A DNA stretch of 64,000 bases from Leptasterias polaris (GCA_037783415.1 JAZGTN010000171.1:372001-436000); one strand, 5' to 3'; positions 21,609-32,936 are shown, counted from the stretch's first letter. Translations and numbers: made by a program. The notes: generated from the sequence alone by a model not told the origin.

Positions 21609-23925
21609 GGACCAGAACAGTCGTCCCAAATTTGTCCACGGGTCAAGTGTGTCATCAGTTGTGTAATGTGGCACGGTGTTAAGAGATTTGTGATGTCCCC
21701 CATGGTATGGTCGGTGACCAAGCCATCACCCCTGTCTTCATCAATGGGCACCCACCCCATTGCCTCCTTGACACCGGGTCGCAAGTCACCAGTACAAGCA
21801 CCGAATACCATGCTCACTTACGGATTGCCTGACTCACAGCTCCGAAAACTCCAAATCATTCAAAACTCAGCAGCTCGTCTCATTTCCCGATTAAGAAAAC
21901 ATGAACCCATTACTCCGGCTATGCAATCACTACATTGGCTTCCTATTCATGCTCGCATTATCTTTAAGATTCTTCTCCTAACATTTCAATGTCGTCATGG
22001 ATGTGGCCCAATTTACTTGAAAGATCTGCTCACCGCATACAAGCCTACAAGAAATCTACGTTCAGCAAACAAAGACACCCTTGTTATACCAACTGTTGCC
22101 ACCAAAACATATGGTGAACGTAGTTTTCAGTTTGCTGGACCTCATCTATGGAACAATCTCCCTCTTCACATCAAACAAGCCACCACCGTCTCACATTTCA
22201 AGACTCTTCTCAAAACATTCCTGTTCAATTCATCGTAATGTAATTTTCTTCTTGTTCTCCTGAGCGCTTAGAGACTTTCTTCTGAAGGTGTTAGGCGCTA
22301 TATAAATACAGTTGTTATTATTATTATTATTATTATGCTCACCATCTTCCTCATCGTCGGCTTCAACAGCTCTCACACCTTGCGGTGATTGGTGCTGCCA
22401 GCCAGAAGGTTACAAAGGGTAAGTAGAATTAAGCCTCAAGTTTCCCGCAACATCTGCTGGTGCTCAAAACGAGGTTGTCACTCTAGACCTTGTGTGCCCT
22501 GATCGTCAAGGAAGAGATGATATGCCACTACTTGTCGGGACAAATACCAGTGTTGTAAGAGAAATGGTGTGGGTTTGTAAGCAGAAAGGTGGCAAAGATT
22601 TCCTCAGAAAGCTCTTCATCGATAGTGCATGGGCATGAGCTTACAATTCCTCACCCAGTTTGAACCAGTCTGGCAGTCTTGGGTCAGTTAAGTCCTTAAA
22701 ACTTACCACAATCAGGCCAGGTGAAGAGATCGAAGTCACTACAGTGGTGAATAATGGCCCTCGATCTAAGCGAGAAGTCCTCATTGAGAAGGAGAGTTCA
22801 TCCCAACTCCCTGATGGTGTTGAGCTGAGGACCAGCCTGGTCGATTTATCCACTCGCAGGATGGCAAAGACAACAGTAGTCCTCACCAACAAATCCTGTC
22901 AGAGTGTAGTGATCACTGCCAGATGCCGTCTCACTACAGCGTTCACAATCAAAGAGAAGTTGCCTTTCAATGACCAAGAACCACCTGTTTCTCCATCTGT
23001 AGCAAGTCCATCCAAAGATGAGGCTATTAACTTTGACTTTGAAGGTTCCCCTCTCCCCACAGACGAAGTAACACTAATCAGCGAATTGTTAAAGGGCCGT
23101 CATAATGTTTTCTCCAAAGATGACTTGGATATTGGATGCACATCGGCGGTTAAACATAAAATCAAGCTGTCAGACGAGACCCCTTTCAGAGAAGGATGCA
23201 GTCGTATCCCTCCAGCAGACTATGCTGATGCTTGTCAGCATATATAAGAGAGCTGCAAGAGAAAGGCATCATTTGAGAGTCAGCCTCCCAGTTTGCTTCA
23301 CCGATTGTATTAGTAAGGAAGAAGAATGGGGAACTTCGACTTTGTGTTGATTATAGAAAGTTAAACAACCGCACTATCAGAGACCAGTATTGCATTCCTA
23401 AGATAGAAGACACTCCCCATGCCATGAACGGCGCAAGATAGTTTTCTTGCCTAGACCTAAAGTCCGGGTATTATCATATTGAGATGGCAGAGGATGACAA
23501 GCACAAGACTGCTTTTTGGTGTCCTGTGGGTTTCTATGAGTTTAATCGTATGCCACAGGGTATAACCAACGCCCCTGCAACTTTCCAACATCTCATTGAA
23601 AGGTGCATGGGCGATCTACATCACAATGGTGTTTTTGTTTATTTGGACGACATAATTGTGTTTGCAAAGACCGCAGAAGAACGTAAGACCCGCCTTTTTC
23701 AAGTTTTAGACTGTCTCCTTCAATGCGGGTTGAAGCTTAGTCCATCCAAGTGCAAATTCTTCCAGTCCTCTGTCAAGTGCCTCGGCCATGTCATTTCTGC
23801 AGACGGTGTTGGTACCGACCCTAGCAAAATTGAAGCAGTAAATTCATGGCCAGTTCCCTACAACGCAAGAGAGTTGAAGTCTTTTCTCAGGTTTACAGGT
23901 TTTTACCGAAGATTTGTTGAGAATT
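21609..23925 (+). pseudogene. Old gypsy copy: protease and reverse transcriptase remnant
   Basis: Protease motif CLLDTGSQVTS lies near 21760-21793, then a LINE insertion, then more protease and linker (PLLVGTNTSVV; DIGCTSAVKHKIKLSDETPF) and reverse transcriptase (KSGYYHIEMAEDDKHKTAFW, NRMPQGITNAPATFQ, FVYLDDIIVF, CLGHVISADGVGTDPSK). Frameshifts occur, and a TAG replaces a conserved Trp codon near 23440. Similarity stops at GFYRRFVE near 23925, where piggyBac-like sequence starts. No RNase H or integrase remains. It is diverged from, but clearly related to, the 54.3-62.1 kb element. Confidence 0.8.
21818..22334 (+). mobile_element. 5'-truncated LINE 3' end inside old gypsy
   Basis: The segment encodes the C-terminal end of a non-LTR reverse transcriptase protein (YGLPDSQLRKLQIIQNSAAR, LHWLPIHARIIFKILLL, LYGNNLPLHIK-like, stop at 22236-22238). 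It then has a short 3' UTR with aggcgctatataaatacag and ends in an ATT microsatellite. It is bounded by the 8-bp direct repeat atgctcac at 21810-21817 and 22335-22342, a target-site duplication. On either side the gypsy protease reading resumes. The likely clade is CR1/Jockey-like; this is tentative. Confidence 0.8.
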
Positions 23926-24728
23926 ATAAGTGCAGATTTTCATGTTGTACTTCTCAGCAGCAGTGTGGGACTTGCTGGTTATAGAGAGACAAACAGGTAT
24001 GTCAATCAGACCATGCAGGCTAAACCAGGTTCCTACAAGTGGGGTAGTAATCCCATTGATGTAGCTGAGATGAAGGTTTTTATAGCGATTCTTCTGGCCA
24101 TGGGGATTGCTAGATTGCCTCAATACAGAATGTACTGGTCAACTACTGAAATCCTGAACAACCACTTCTATCCATCCATCAAGTCACGCAACCGGTTCAC
24201 CGACATTCTCTGATTCTTACACCTTGCAAACAAAGATGCCCCTCGTCAACCCCAAGTTGTAAGAAACAAGCTTTCAAAACTTCAAACGTTCCTTGACCTC
24301 ATCTTGCCAAAATTCAAAACGGTCTACAACCCAGGGCAACAGCTATCTCCTGATGAGAGCATGCTTCGATTCAAGGGACGGTTGAGTTTTATCCAGTATA
24401 TGCCCAAAAAGCGTGTGAAATGGGGTATGAAAGCGTTTTCATTGAACGAATCCAAAACAGGATACACATGCGCCTGGAAGCTTTACACGGGTCAGCAGGG
24501 AAACCCCGTCGTCCCCCCCTGTACAGCACCCCCTGTACAGCACCCCCTCGACCCATCAACAAACCATCCTGTGGAACTTTATGTAAGTGGCCATGTTGTA
24601 CCTTGGACTTAGTTCGCGGCTACGAAAACAAAGATCATATAATTTATTGTGACAATTACTATACCAGCCCTGCCCTTTTCCAACAACTCATGGATCTGTG
24701 GTTGTTCCTGGTCAACAAGTTGTGTTGA
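23926..24728 (+). pseudogene. piggyBac-like transposase fragment
   Basis: Coding similarity to DDE_Tnp_1_7 transposases runs in order: RETNRYVNQTMQAKPGSYKW, MKVFIAILLAMGIARLPQY, YPSIKSRNRFTDIL, LSPDESMLRFKGR (first catalytic Asp in DES), YMPKKRVKWGMKAFSL, and, in another frame, KDHIIYCDNYYTSPALFQQL (second Asp). A TGA interrupts after FTDIL where an Arg is usual, and a frameshift lies near 24510 beside a C run and a 14-bp tandem duplication. The third Asp region and Cys-rich C-terminus are absent. No TTAA-bounded ends were found. It replaces the rest of the old gypsy pol. Confidence 0.75.
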
Positions 24729-24879
24729 AAAGACCCACTCTGGTAATAGATGTACCTAAGCTGACAATATAAGAACATCATAGCTTTGATTTGTATACAT
24801 AGCAAAGAGTTTTTTACAGGCTTCACATTATGAACACAATGTTTTATGTTGAAGGGACTGTCTCATTGCATGAAAACAC

Positions 24880-25558
24880 AAGAATCAGGGTGCCGTGTTT
24901 CAGAACCACTTGACTTATGATGACTGTCTGAGGGCGCAGACATTCATCAAGAATTATGCCGAAGTTAATGTCATCCTGCTTCCTGGTCGCATTCCAGGCT
25001 ATGCACGGATTACTTCCATCCCATGAGACAAATGCTAATGTATGGAGGAAATACAAGGCAGCTATTGAGGAGTCTGGTGAGCAAATTTTCTTAGTGTACA
25101 TTGACTTTTCACAGATGGTATGCTAATATAATTGAACAAATTAAAAAATATATTTGCAGTCTATTTTTGGATCCAGGTACAGATTTGTGAAATGGCCATA
25201 AACATGACGTTAGCTCTGTGTTTTCTTTCATTTCAGTGTGTATTTTTTACAAAGTCTTGTGGTCATAGTTGTTTTATTGTTTACACCAAATTTGGCAAAG
25301 TAAGGTTTACGTGTTATAATTTATAAAAAGGCAGCAGAAGTTTACAACGAATACCTAAAATCATGGTTTGATAATATCTGTGTGCAATAATATAACATTT
25401 AATCCATTGATTATTTTCTTGTTTGTAGATGTTCAGATCAATCGGCAAAGTCAACCTTCCGAAAGCTGTGGAACGTGGTCAGCCCCTTCATCATCTGCTT
25501 TAAGCCAATGTCAGATGTTTGCTGGATTTGCCAGCGCAACAATAGTCTGCTCTACAAA
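24880..25558 (+). pseudogene. Unclassified transposon-like gene, 5' part
   Basis: Decayed coding sequence: DCLRAQTFIKNYAEVN, LLPGRIPGYARITSIP near 24970-25020, and, after a gap that may be an intron (25110-25430), FRKLWNVVSPFIICFKPMSD and VCWICQRNNSLLYK ending at 25558. The W-x-I-C-Q motif and PGRIPG motif recur, from memory, in a large transposon-like protein family of cnidarians, echinoderms and amphioxus whose class I cannot name. The coding frame is cut by a hAT insertion and resumes after it at 26421. Confidence 0.5.
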
Positions 25559-26420
25559 CAGTGTTGTATGACTCGAGTCCAGGACTCGGACTCGAGTCCG
25601 TCTCGAGTCACAATTTCGGTGACTCGGACTTGACTCGAGTCACGTCTGCAAAAGACTCGGACTCGGACTCGGACTCGACTATCATGACTCGGACTTGTCC
25701 CCGAGGACTCGTGACTCGAGTCACGTATTTTCACAAACAATACCTTTTTTAAATATTAAAAACAATTCCGATGATCCGATCGTCATTCCCGGAGTGCACA
25801 TGGAGTTAACGTCTAGCACAATAAATAAGTACACTGTCGTGTGGTGTTACAAGTAATAGTGTTCGTGATTATTGTGTAAATGGCTATCTACGTACAGCGC
25901 GTGTATGTTCGATTCGTATGTTCAATACGCATAATAACACTGGGATGCACGACACCAGTATTATGCTGGTATTCTGTCAACGTTAACACCATAGCCACTG
26001 CTTGTGCTTGATGCATATTACCAGGGAAATGGCATGTCTGGTACCTGTAAAACACAGCCTGCATATTGCACTGTGATGGCTGTGTGTTGTTTGCACCAGT
26101 TTCTACACATGGTCGACACACACACACGACGTCAAGTTTGGTCACGTCACTAGTAAAAAGTAGTACAACATTTTTTTAATCATGGCATCTGCCGTTCCGC
26201 CCCGTATTGTTTCTTTTGGTTATAGCAACTTTAACAAAAACTTTAACAGAACTTTGTTTAAAATAAATGTGTTTTATTTTGTCATTTCCAATTCTTATTT
26301 TACGACATTTGGTTTGCAATCAATATTTAAACAAGTGACTCGTGACTCGGACTCGGACTCGGACCAAGTGACTCGTGACTCGGACTCGGACTCGACACAG
26401 GTGACTCGACTACAACACTG
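25559..26420. mobile_element. Non-autonomous hAT element (862 bp) with GACTCG arrays
   Basis: Bounded by the 8-bp target duplication tctacaaa at 25551-25558 and 26421-26428. The ends are inverted: cagtgttgtatgactcgagt at the left, and the complement of cagtgttgtagtcgagtcac at the right. Both subterminal regions are packed with gactcg/gactcgagtc words in direct and inverted orientation, giving spurious ORFs on both strands. The centre is AT-rich and non-coding. An 8-bp duplication and CAG-type ends indicate hAT. Confidence 0.9.
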
Positions 26421-26786
26421 TCTACAAATCAGCAAATCTTTCTGATGCGGAGAAGTCAGACAGTTGCAGAGCAGAACAAGACCATCTGGATATGGTAACC
26501 ATAGAGCGGGACCTCTACAGGCAGCAGGCAGAGCAGCACAGCATCAGGGGTCTGGGCAGAAATGCTCCTTGTAGTCGCAACATGGAGATGCACTACTCAA
26601 TTTGATTTTGCCAAGCAAGTCCACTATCCTTCTGACCCACATCACCCAGGGCCAGTTTACTTCTTGACTGGAAGGAAGTGTGGTATTTTTGGAGTGTACT
26701 GCGAAGGTACAACGAAGCAGTTGAACTACTTAGTGGACGAGGCAGTGTCAAAGTGTTATTCACACCAATACTATGCCATTAGTTAA
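26421..26786 (+). pseudogene. Unclassified transposon-like gene, 3' part
   Basis: Continuation of the gene cut at 25558: SANLSDAEKSDSCRAEQDHL, then IERDLYRQQAEQH, and after a one-base shift near 26602, DFAKQVHYPSDPHHPGPVYF, LTGRKCGIFGVYCEG and LNYLVDEAVSK. The HYPS-x-P-x3-GPVYF and RKC-x-IFGV-C motifs belong to the same recurrent family. Similarity ends near 26760, well short of the usual protein length. Confidence 0.5.
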
Positions 26787-26789
26787 ACA

Positions 26790-27300
26790 ATGCCTACATA
26801 TTCATGAATTATGCAATCCATCGTTCCCATTGGCTGTTGCCCAGGCCCACAAATGAATAAAAAGACAAGTTTGAGCCACTGTTGAGCAAGACACTCTCTG
26901 GAGCTCACCAAAGGAAAGAACAACAATGCACTAGAGTAAATTATATGCCCCTAGCCTTGTAGGACATGGCCTATTTATATGCTTTTTTTGTTCACATGGT
27001 CAGTGGCATTAGTTGATTTTGGGGAATAGTTAGTATAAATATGTACTGAATCAAGATTGACTTGTTCTTTTTTGTTCTTCTTGCACAAATTGTAAGAATT
27101 TAAGAGAAACTAAAATCAATAAATTACCTACTGCTCTTAAAAGAGCTAATCTAATTGGTCCCAATTTCCAGGTCAAACCTTAATTGATCAATCACAGCTG
27201 CTGATATGTAGCCTTGTTACACACAGCTCCCCAAAGACATTGATGTCATTCTGTTTCAAGACTCAAGTCAAGACTCAAGAATTTTCAAGCTTTTCAAGAA
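26790..27300. other. Non-coding stretch
   Basis: No gene supported. Immediately before the PHD ORF (27255-27308) there is a short caag-rich repetition (actcaagtcaagactcaag and related words). Confidence 0.4.
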
Positions 27301-27308
27301 TTTTCAAG

Positions 27309-27780
27309 ATGCCTGTCAAGTTTCCTTGTCTCGTCTGCAAGAAGGCCGTCCGTACAACTCAACGTGTATTCCAGTGTGACCCTTGTCAGGTATGGCAGCA
27401 TGTAGGTTGCAACTCTGGTTTTACTCATGAGGAGTATGATCAAATCATTCGAGACCCCTCCAGACTGGATGCTTGGATTTGTGCACCTTGCACAAATCAA
27501 GAGGAGGGAACCAATGGAGATCATCGAAGAAGGTCAATACCTCGCAGGTGAAGACTTCAACGTTGGCACTGACTTCAATGTCCCGACTCCACCAGCAGAA
27601 GAGACCATTCCTGATGCCATCATTCCCGATGTTATCCCTGGCGAAGGGGATGACGACATCACCACCTACAAGACCATCGAGGCTGGCACAAGACGAGGTA
27701 GAGTCATCTTGGTGGACAGTCATGGCTACTCCTATACGAAGAAGTGCAAGAAGGCCTATTATGTCATGAAAAATAAATGA
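27309..27780 (+). pseudogene. PHD-finger plus FLYWCH-like fragment
   Basis: From ATG 27309 the frame encodes a PHD-type zinc finger: CLVC, then FQCDPCQVWQHVGC, then WICAPC, matching the C4HC3 spacing in outline. A frameshift around 27500-27540 moves the track to a frame reading AGEDFNVGTDFNVPTPPAEE, an acidic linker, and RGRVILVDSHGYSYTKK, then KKAYYVMKNK and a stop. The last part resembles the start of a FLYWCH zinc finger (DxxGY-x-Y-x-K...YY), but the expected W-x-C and downstream His are lost. FLYWCH domains commonly accompany MULE transposases, so a MULE-type origin is possible. No transposase core is present. Confidence 0.5.
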
Positions 27781-28000
27781 ATAATAGGGTTTTGGACATG
27801 TCTCTGAGACAAACGTTTTAGGGGGGCCTGTAGTGTAGACTAGAAGAACAGATTTTGGCATTAAAATTTAGATTAAGATAAAGATGCCAACTATGACTAT
27901 TTATGTCTACTTGTTTGTACTTTTGTTGTGAGAATGGCACAATATAACCTTTACCATTAAATTTGTTTTTTCTATTTTGACCCAAGTTTGATCTGTTTTG

Positions 28001-28693
28001 ATGGCTGAAGTACGTCGCAGCACTAGACAGCGGAAGTCTTTAGACTACAAACTTCTTCACAGCGGCCCACAACTGCCAATTACACAACGTCCCCAAACCC
28101 AGAAGACTTCGTCAACAACAAAATTATATGCGCTTGAAATTATTGACACTAAGACCATGGACAACAACGTTTTGGTGAAAGTTCACTACACAGACGACGA
28201 GTGGACAAGCTCACAGTACGACGAGAGGCGAAGCGCCAGTGATATTGTTGACATTCCAGAGTGCCTCACTAGGTATTCAGTGGAGACAAAGGAATTTTTC
28301 CTGCATCGACTCAGCACAACGGTAAAGGAGTCCTTGCACTGCATGAGGAAAGTGGACAGCATTGTAAAACTGAACATTGACATTCAGCAGGATTTATTTG
28401 CCCACCTCTTTTTAATGGATCGACCAGTGTGTCTTGCGAGACGCATTCCCATAGAATCATTAGATTCTTGTAACTGCATCCATGGTAGTAATTGGAATAG
28501 CCGCATCATCAATTGCAAAGGCGATTTTGCATACATTACTCCCGGAACTGTGTCTTATTGGATGAGACACAGGAAGCCCTTGGAGGAATATTCACCGGAA
28601 GGAGCATTGCAGCTTGTTCATAAGGAATTTGTATTCCATCTGCAGTTTGTCAGGGGACTTGGCAACAAGTATGACTATGAACAGTTGTTTTAA
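28001..28693 (+). CDS. Hypothetical protein, basic N-terminus and chromo-like segment
   Basis: An uninterrupted 230-codon ORF from ATG 28001. It starts MAEVRRSTRQRKSLDYKLLH (basic, likely nuclear), followed by NNVLVKVHYTDDEWTSSQYD, which resembles the hydrophobic-HY-x-x-W-x-x-x-DEW core of chromo-barrel/MBT-like folds, with the order altered. The remainder (VDIPECLTRYSVETKEFF; LARRIPIESLDSCNCIHGS) is not recognised. It sits between transposon remnants and has no visible intron. The N-terminal R-S-x-R-x-R-K pattern is common in transposon-associated proteins. It may be a surviving accessory ORF of a neighbouring element or an exon of a host gene. Confidence 0.5.
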   Translation: MAEVRRSTRQRKSLDYKLLHSGPQLPITQRPQTQKTSSTTKLYALEIIDTKTMDNNVLVKVHYTDDEWTSSQYDERRSASDIVDIPECLTRYSVETKEFFLHRLSTTVKESLHCMRKVDSIVKLNIDIQQDLFAHLFLMDRPVCLARRIPIESLDSCNCIHGSNWNSRIINCKGDFAYITPGTVSYWMRHRKPLEEYSPEGALQLVHKEFVFHLQFVRGLGNKYDYEQLF

Positions 28694-28966
28694 ACACAGG
28701 TGTATGTGTACATGTAGATTAGACTGTGGAGTAGAACAAGCGTTTACTAATTAGTGCAGTGAGAGTTTTTACCAGCTTTTGGGGGATTGGAAACCAAATT
28801 TTGCATTCAAGTACATTTTCCATGTAATTTTTGTGTGTAAAATCATGGGTAATTGTAAAGTAGGAAGTTGCATCATATTTATTTTAGCATAGATTATACT
28901 CTTTCCATTCCAGTTCATACTTAGCCATTAACTTCTTCAGACCATGCATATCCACATGTTGTTGAA

Positions 28967-30508
28967 ATGGATGTCAGTGACTTTTTCCTTTTCAACTTCA
29001 TACAAAACCTTAATTTCAATTTTTCTGATGACAATCTCCGTTCAGTATTTCAACAAATTTTAGTCAAACATCACGTGTCATTTGAAAAAGTTGATGTAAA
29101 TTTCTCAATTAGAACACTTGAGTCAAAGTTGAGACGGCTGTGGAAAGCATGGACAGGTAAAAGTAGTTGACATCATCACACAAAACTGAGCAAAAAGTGG
29201 GACAAATCTAAATATACCTTAAGGATAAGTCATGAAACGGGAAGTCCCACTAAGCGGAAATTAGAGGAAGAAGTGAAGGATGAAAGAGTCAAACGCAGAA
29301 AGCTAGAAAGTGATTTGGATAAAGTAAGTGAGTTAGGTAAATGTAACAAAGAAAAATGTGAATTGGAAAGGAAAGTGGAACAATTAGCCAATCCCAAAAA
29401 GCGCCGGCAGGGCCAAAGGGGTAGACAAAAATGTAAAACAAGATACAGTCCAAGTCAAAAGCGTCGTCAGAAAAAGCAAAAAATTGAAATGGTAAAGGAG
29501 AGCCTGAAAGATTTGTGAGGTCCTGGGACTCCTGGGATAAAACCTTTTAGTTTTGATTTTGAGGATGAAGATGGTGAGAAAGTTACAGTTGTGTGGAGTG
29601 AAATGGGCAATTTTGAGGTTAAACATGACAAAATAACACAAGAAGATTTTGATAAAATGTTTTTTATCATGGATGTCTTTTATTCAACAGACAACGGATA
29701 CCATGAGATGGCTCAGAGACACAAAAAACTTCTGAGAGCATGTAGTGTAATTAAAAGACGACATCAGCTAAATGAAACATGTGAAATTTTCAGTCTTGAT
29801 GGCGAGTATGAAGGTGTTTACAAGTCTATAAAAGCTCACTTAATTCAAAATCTTTCGGACCCATCTTAAGCTCATCTCATTAAAGACAACAAGGTAAAAA
29901 TTAAGCTGTCTGGAGATGGCACTAGGGCTGGTACGAAAAAGCACATGATAAATGTTAGCTTTACAATTATTGGGGAAAGCACTTGTGCGACAGAGCGTGG
30001 CAATTATCTTTTGGCTATAGTTCAATGTCCAGAGGACAGGAGAATGCATTCAGAAATCACTGACAAATCTGATTGATGAATTTAATTCACTAACCTCTAT
30101 CGAAGTCAATGAAAACGACATTGAAATCGAGAAATTGGCTATCTTAAATTTTTGAATCAGGTAACTTTGCTTCGATATTTTTCTATCTCTGGTGCAAGTG
30201 TCCAAAGTTAGATCGTTCAGATATGACCAAAGAATGTTCCATGACAGATATTAACAAAGGTGTCCGTACAGTAGACGAAATCATCGAATGTTCCGAAAAA
30301 GCCAAATCAAGCAAAACACGGAATAATTGTAACACTGCACCCATATTTCCTTCCGTACCGATCTCAAAAGTAATTCCTGATACATTGCATTTATTTCTTA
30401 GAATCATGGATCAGCTGGTCTACCAACTTACATATTATCTCAAAAACTGTGATAACATTGTACGGTTAACTCCCAGTCTCACTTTGGCAAATTGTAACAA
30501 TCTCATGC
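28967..30508 (+). pseudogene. Unclassified transposase-like gene, decayed
   Basis: A broken + strand track covers about 1.5 kb. It includes a Lys/Arg-rich coiled-coil-like segment (29240-29518), DKMFFIMDVFYSTDNGYHEM (29650), VKIKLSGDGTRAGTKKHMIN (29895), CKCPKLDRSDMTKECSMTD (30193) and ISKVIPDTLHLFLRIMDQLV (30360). The G-D-G...GTK, C-x-CP and D-LHLFLR-x-D motifs recur in a family of large proteins of marine invertebrates that I believe are transposon-derived, but I cannot assign the superfamily. Several stops and shifts interrupt it. It is cut by the BEL 5' LTR at 30509. Confidence 0.5.
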
Positions 30509-31843
30509 TGTAAATGCAGCTATATTGATCTGCCTTTTGATTACATCGTATAGCGCCCTCTGTTGGTCACTGATGTTTATTCATCACTCTGGAGCACATT
30601 GTTGCAGCATGGAGGAAGAAATACAAGGAGTTTGAACGGCCCGCCAACCCCCCACAGCGTAATTAACGCCCAATTATCGATCCTAGCTGTTCAGTGGAAA
30701 AGGCATGGAGACCTCCCGGGCGCGAGCGCTGCGCGTCAGATTTACGCGCGCGATAATATCTCTTTGTGCACCGCTTCGGACTGCAGTGGAGAAATGACTC
30801 GTTCGTGATTTTTAGTAGTACATAATTCCGAACATTCAGTTTTCCCATGCGCAGTGTGTTTTCTTTGTTCAACATGGCTGCGCCCTATCGTTGAATGGTC
30901 GCGTTGTTTTGTTCCGATTTTTTTCCTACTTTCCGCGTTGAAATTGGACTTCCGGAAGGTAAGATGAGATGTCATTCAAGTATTTTTGTATGTGTTGTTT
31001 TCGTGAAAATATGGTATGATAATTTCGGTAATTTTGTCACTTTCCGACCTCTACCTACAGTTCAAAATTTGATGGTTTTCGCACGAAGGTTCGCTCTGCT
31101 GAATCGTATGATTTGTTTTGGGGTACTACAAAGTACTTTTTTTTTCTCAGCAAAGAAAATCGAAGCCTTTTTGTACTATTTTGATATGAATGATCGTGCC
31201 ACCCTTCCAAGTCTTTTAATCTTGGCTCCATACTGTGCAAGCGCACACATAGAGGCGGCGTGTCGCGTGTGGTTAGGAAGTGCGTTACAACTGCGCGTTT
31301 ATCTGTGGCGGTACCAGACCTTGGACGTTTGATCTCCTGTTCGTTGTAACCCCTTGTATTTCTTCCTCCATGGTTGCAGGCAGCCATCTTACTGCATACA
31401 CTAGCCATGTAAATTCGTCCTTAAATACAAGTCATAATAAGATGCAAGGAGGTATGTTTAATTGTTACTTTTCCTTTCATATAATTGTTTATTATGCTCT
31501 CTTAAGATACATGAAGCATTTTGATTGTTTAGTGATCTTTATTAACCTTTATTATCAATGAGGTTTTTCCATGTTAAAAGTCATGTTTATAGTACAGTAC
31601 AGCACAGCCTACATGTTCATGTACTTACAGTACTCTGTTATTGTGTTTATCGTTACAGTTTTCACGAATCTAATGGAAGTCTGAAGATGTTGACCAATAT
31701 ATATATCTACAGTGACAACCTACAGATTTTGTCGAGACCCTTGTCAATTTCCTGCGTCTGTCTGAGTTACTTCAATACTTAACTTAAAATGCGAACTTAG
31801 TGGCATTCCTCCCCAACGCAACCGGGGCACGGACCCCGCTACA
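30509..31843 (+). repeat. BEL 5' LTR, interrupted by a P-like element
   Basis: Matches the 3' LTR at 46285-46841 except for a 765-bp insert plus 7-bp duplication (30608-31379) and scattered substitutions or small indels (for example one repeat of cagta near 31597 and an extra c in ctcccc). Confidence 0.85.
30608..31372. mobile_element. Non-autonomous P-like TIR element (765 bp)
   Basis: The ends are inverted repeats of about 25 bp with one mismatch, beginning catggaggaagaaatac. They are flanked by the 7-bp direct repeat gttgcag (30601-30607 and 31373-31379). The other BEL LTR has a single gttgcag at 46377-46383, a natural empty site. A CATG start followed by an A-rich TIR, with a 7-8 bp duplication, recalls P elements (the Drosophila P end starts CATGATGAAATA). 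The assignment is inference. The interior has a GC-rich, CpG-rich left third and no transposase. Confidence 0.85.
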
Positions 31844-32190
31844 GTGAAAACTCCTGCGTGGATGACAGTACATTTGGAGTCAACTTGACTAGATGAGCCT
31901 TCCTACCTACCAATAATCAGCCAATCCAAGGATCTGAGCCTATTTGACGTACTACAACCAACCAGACAATCCAAGGATCTGAGCCTACGTGTATGAACAG
32001 TAGCGGAGAAAGGCTCAAGTTGTGTGCACACATACGGACAGTCGGAGACCCTGAGTTTTATGTGCTCATTGAACTTTTTGAGATCACATGAGAGACTAAA
32101 TAGCCTCGAGTATTGAACAATATTTGCGAATCGGTGAACTGAAATTTATTGTGCATATTACAATTCAAATTCATATGTTTATAATGCATG
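31844..32190 (+). other. BEL leader, left part
   Basis: Non-coding leader between the BEL 5' LTR and the gypsy insertion. It contains a direct repeat of aatccaaggatctgagccta about 46 bp apart (near 31923 and 31969). A primer-binding site was not confidently placed. The leader continues after the gypsy element at 39458-39840. Confidence 0.5.
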
Positions 32191-32928
32191 TGTAAGGGAG
32201 TGAAATTCCACTATCTTATTATAGTGTGAGTTCCCCCTTGGAGAATTAATGTTTTTTATTTTCTTGCCAAATGATCCTAGGAGTGGCACCCCCGTGTCTA
32301 GTACCCAAAGTTCACTGTATATATTTTAGTTTATTTTATTAGAGCACCAGATTTCTGTGTCTAGTACCCAAAGTCCACTGTACATATTTTAGTAAATGTT
32401 ATAAAAGCACCAGACCATTTTCTCTGGGCTCCATGTGCTTGGCAGTGGTCATGTGCTTGGCTAGTCAGTGAGCAGGTGAGCTGCGAACAACACATATACT
32501 GGACAACTGCTCTCTCCCTTTCCAATACCGCTCAATCGTTCTGGTAGAAGTTTGATTGTCTGTAGATTGTATTTCACTTTAGTGCTGTGTTGGTTTTCGT
32601 TAGGCGATTTTATTTTTTTTAAGAAGACATTCTCTCAGCAATTGTTTTGTTTAAAACCTTTTTTTTTTTTTTTTTACATTTTTAAAGTTTGTTATTTTTT
32701 TTATCTGGATCTCATCAGAAAGTTGTTTGAGAAATTAAATCAGTCACTTTGTCTTTGGAGGTAAATCAATTTTCTTTCTCTGTCCCAATTTGTTTAAGAA
32801 TAGCTCGCGACCTTTTCCTAACGATCCTGGGTGTTCTTATTTTTTTTTTTGCAAGCGAGTTCCCCAACAGTAAGCGTTTTTCTTATTTACTATTCATTTA
32901 TTCAACTGTGCCATTTTTCCAGGTTACA
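32191..32928 (+). repeat. Gypsy 5' LTR
   Basis: 738 bp, tgtaagggag...ccaggttaca. Contains tgtatatatttta (near 32316) and tataaaag words that could be core promoter elements, and long T runs that cause spurious ORFs. Confidence 0.9.
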
Positions 32929-32936
32929 TTTTTTTT

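Noticed and set aside
25552..26445. Asp/Ser/Arg-rich ORFs on both strands
   Set aside because: They are translations of gactcg repeats at the hAT element ends.
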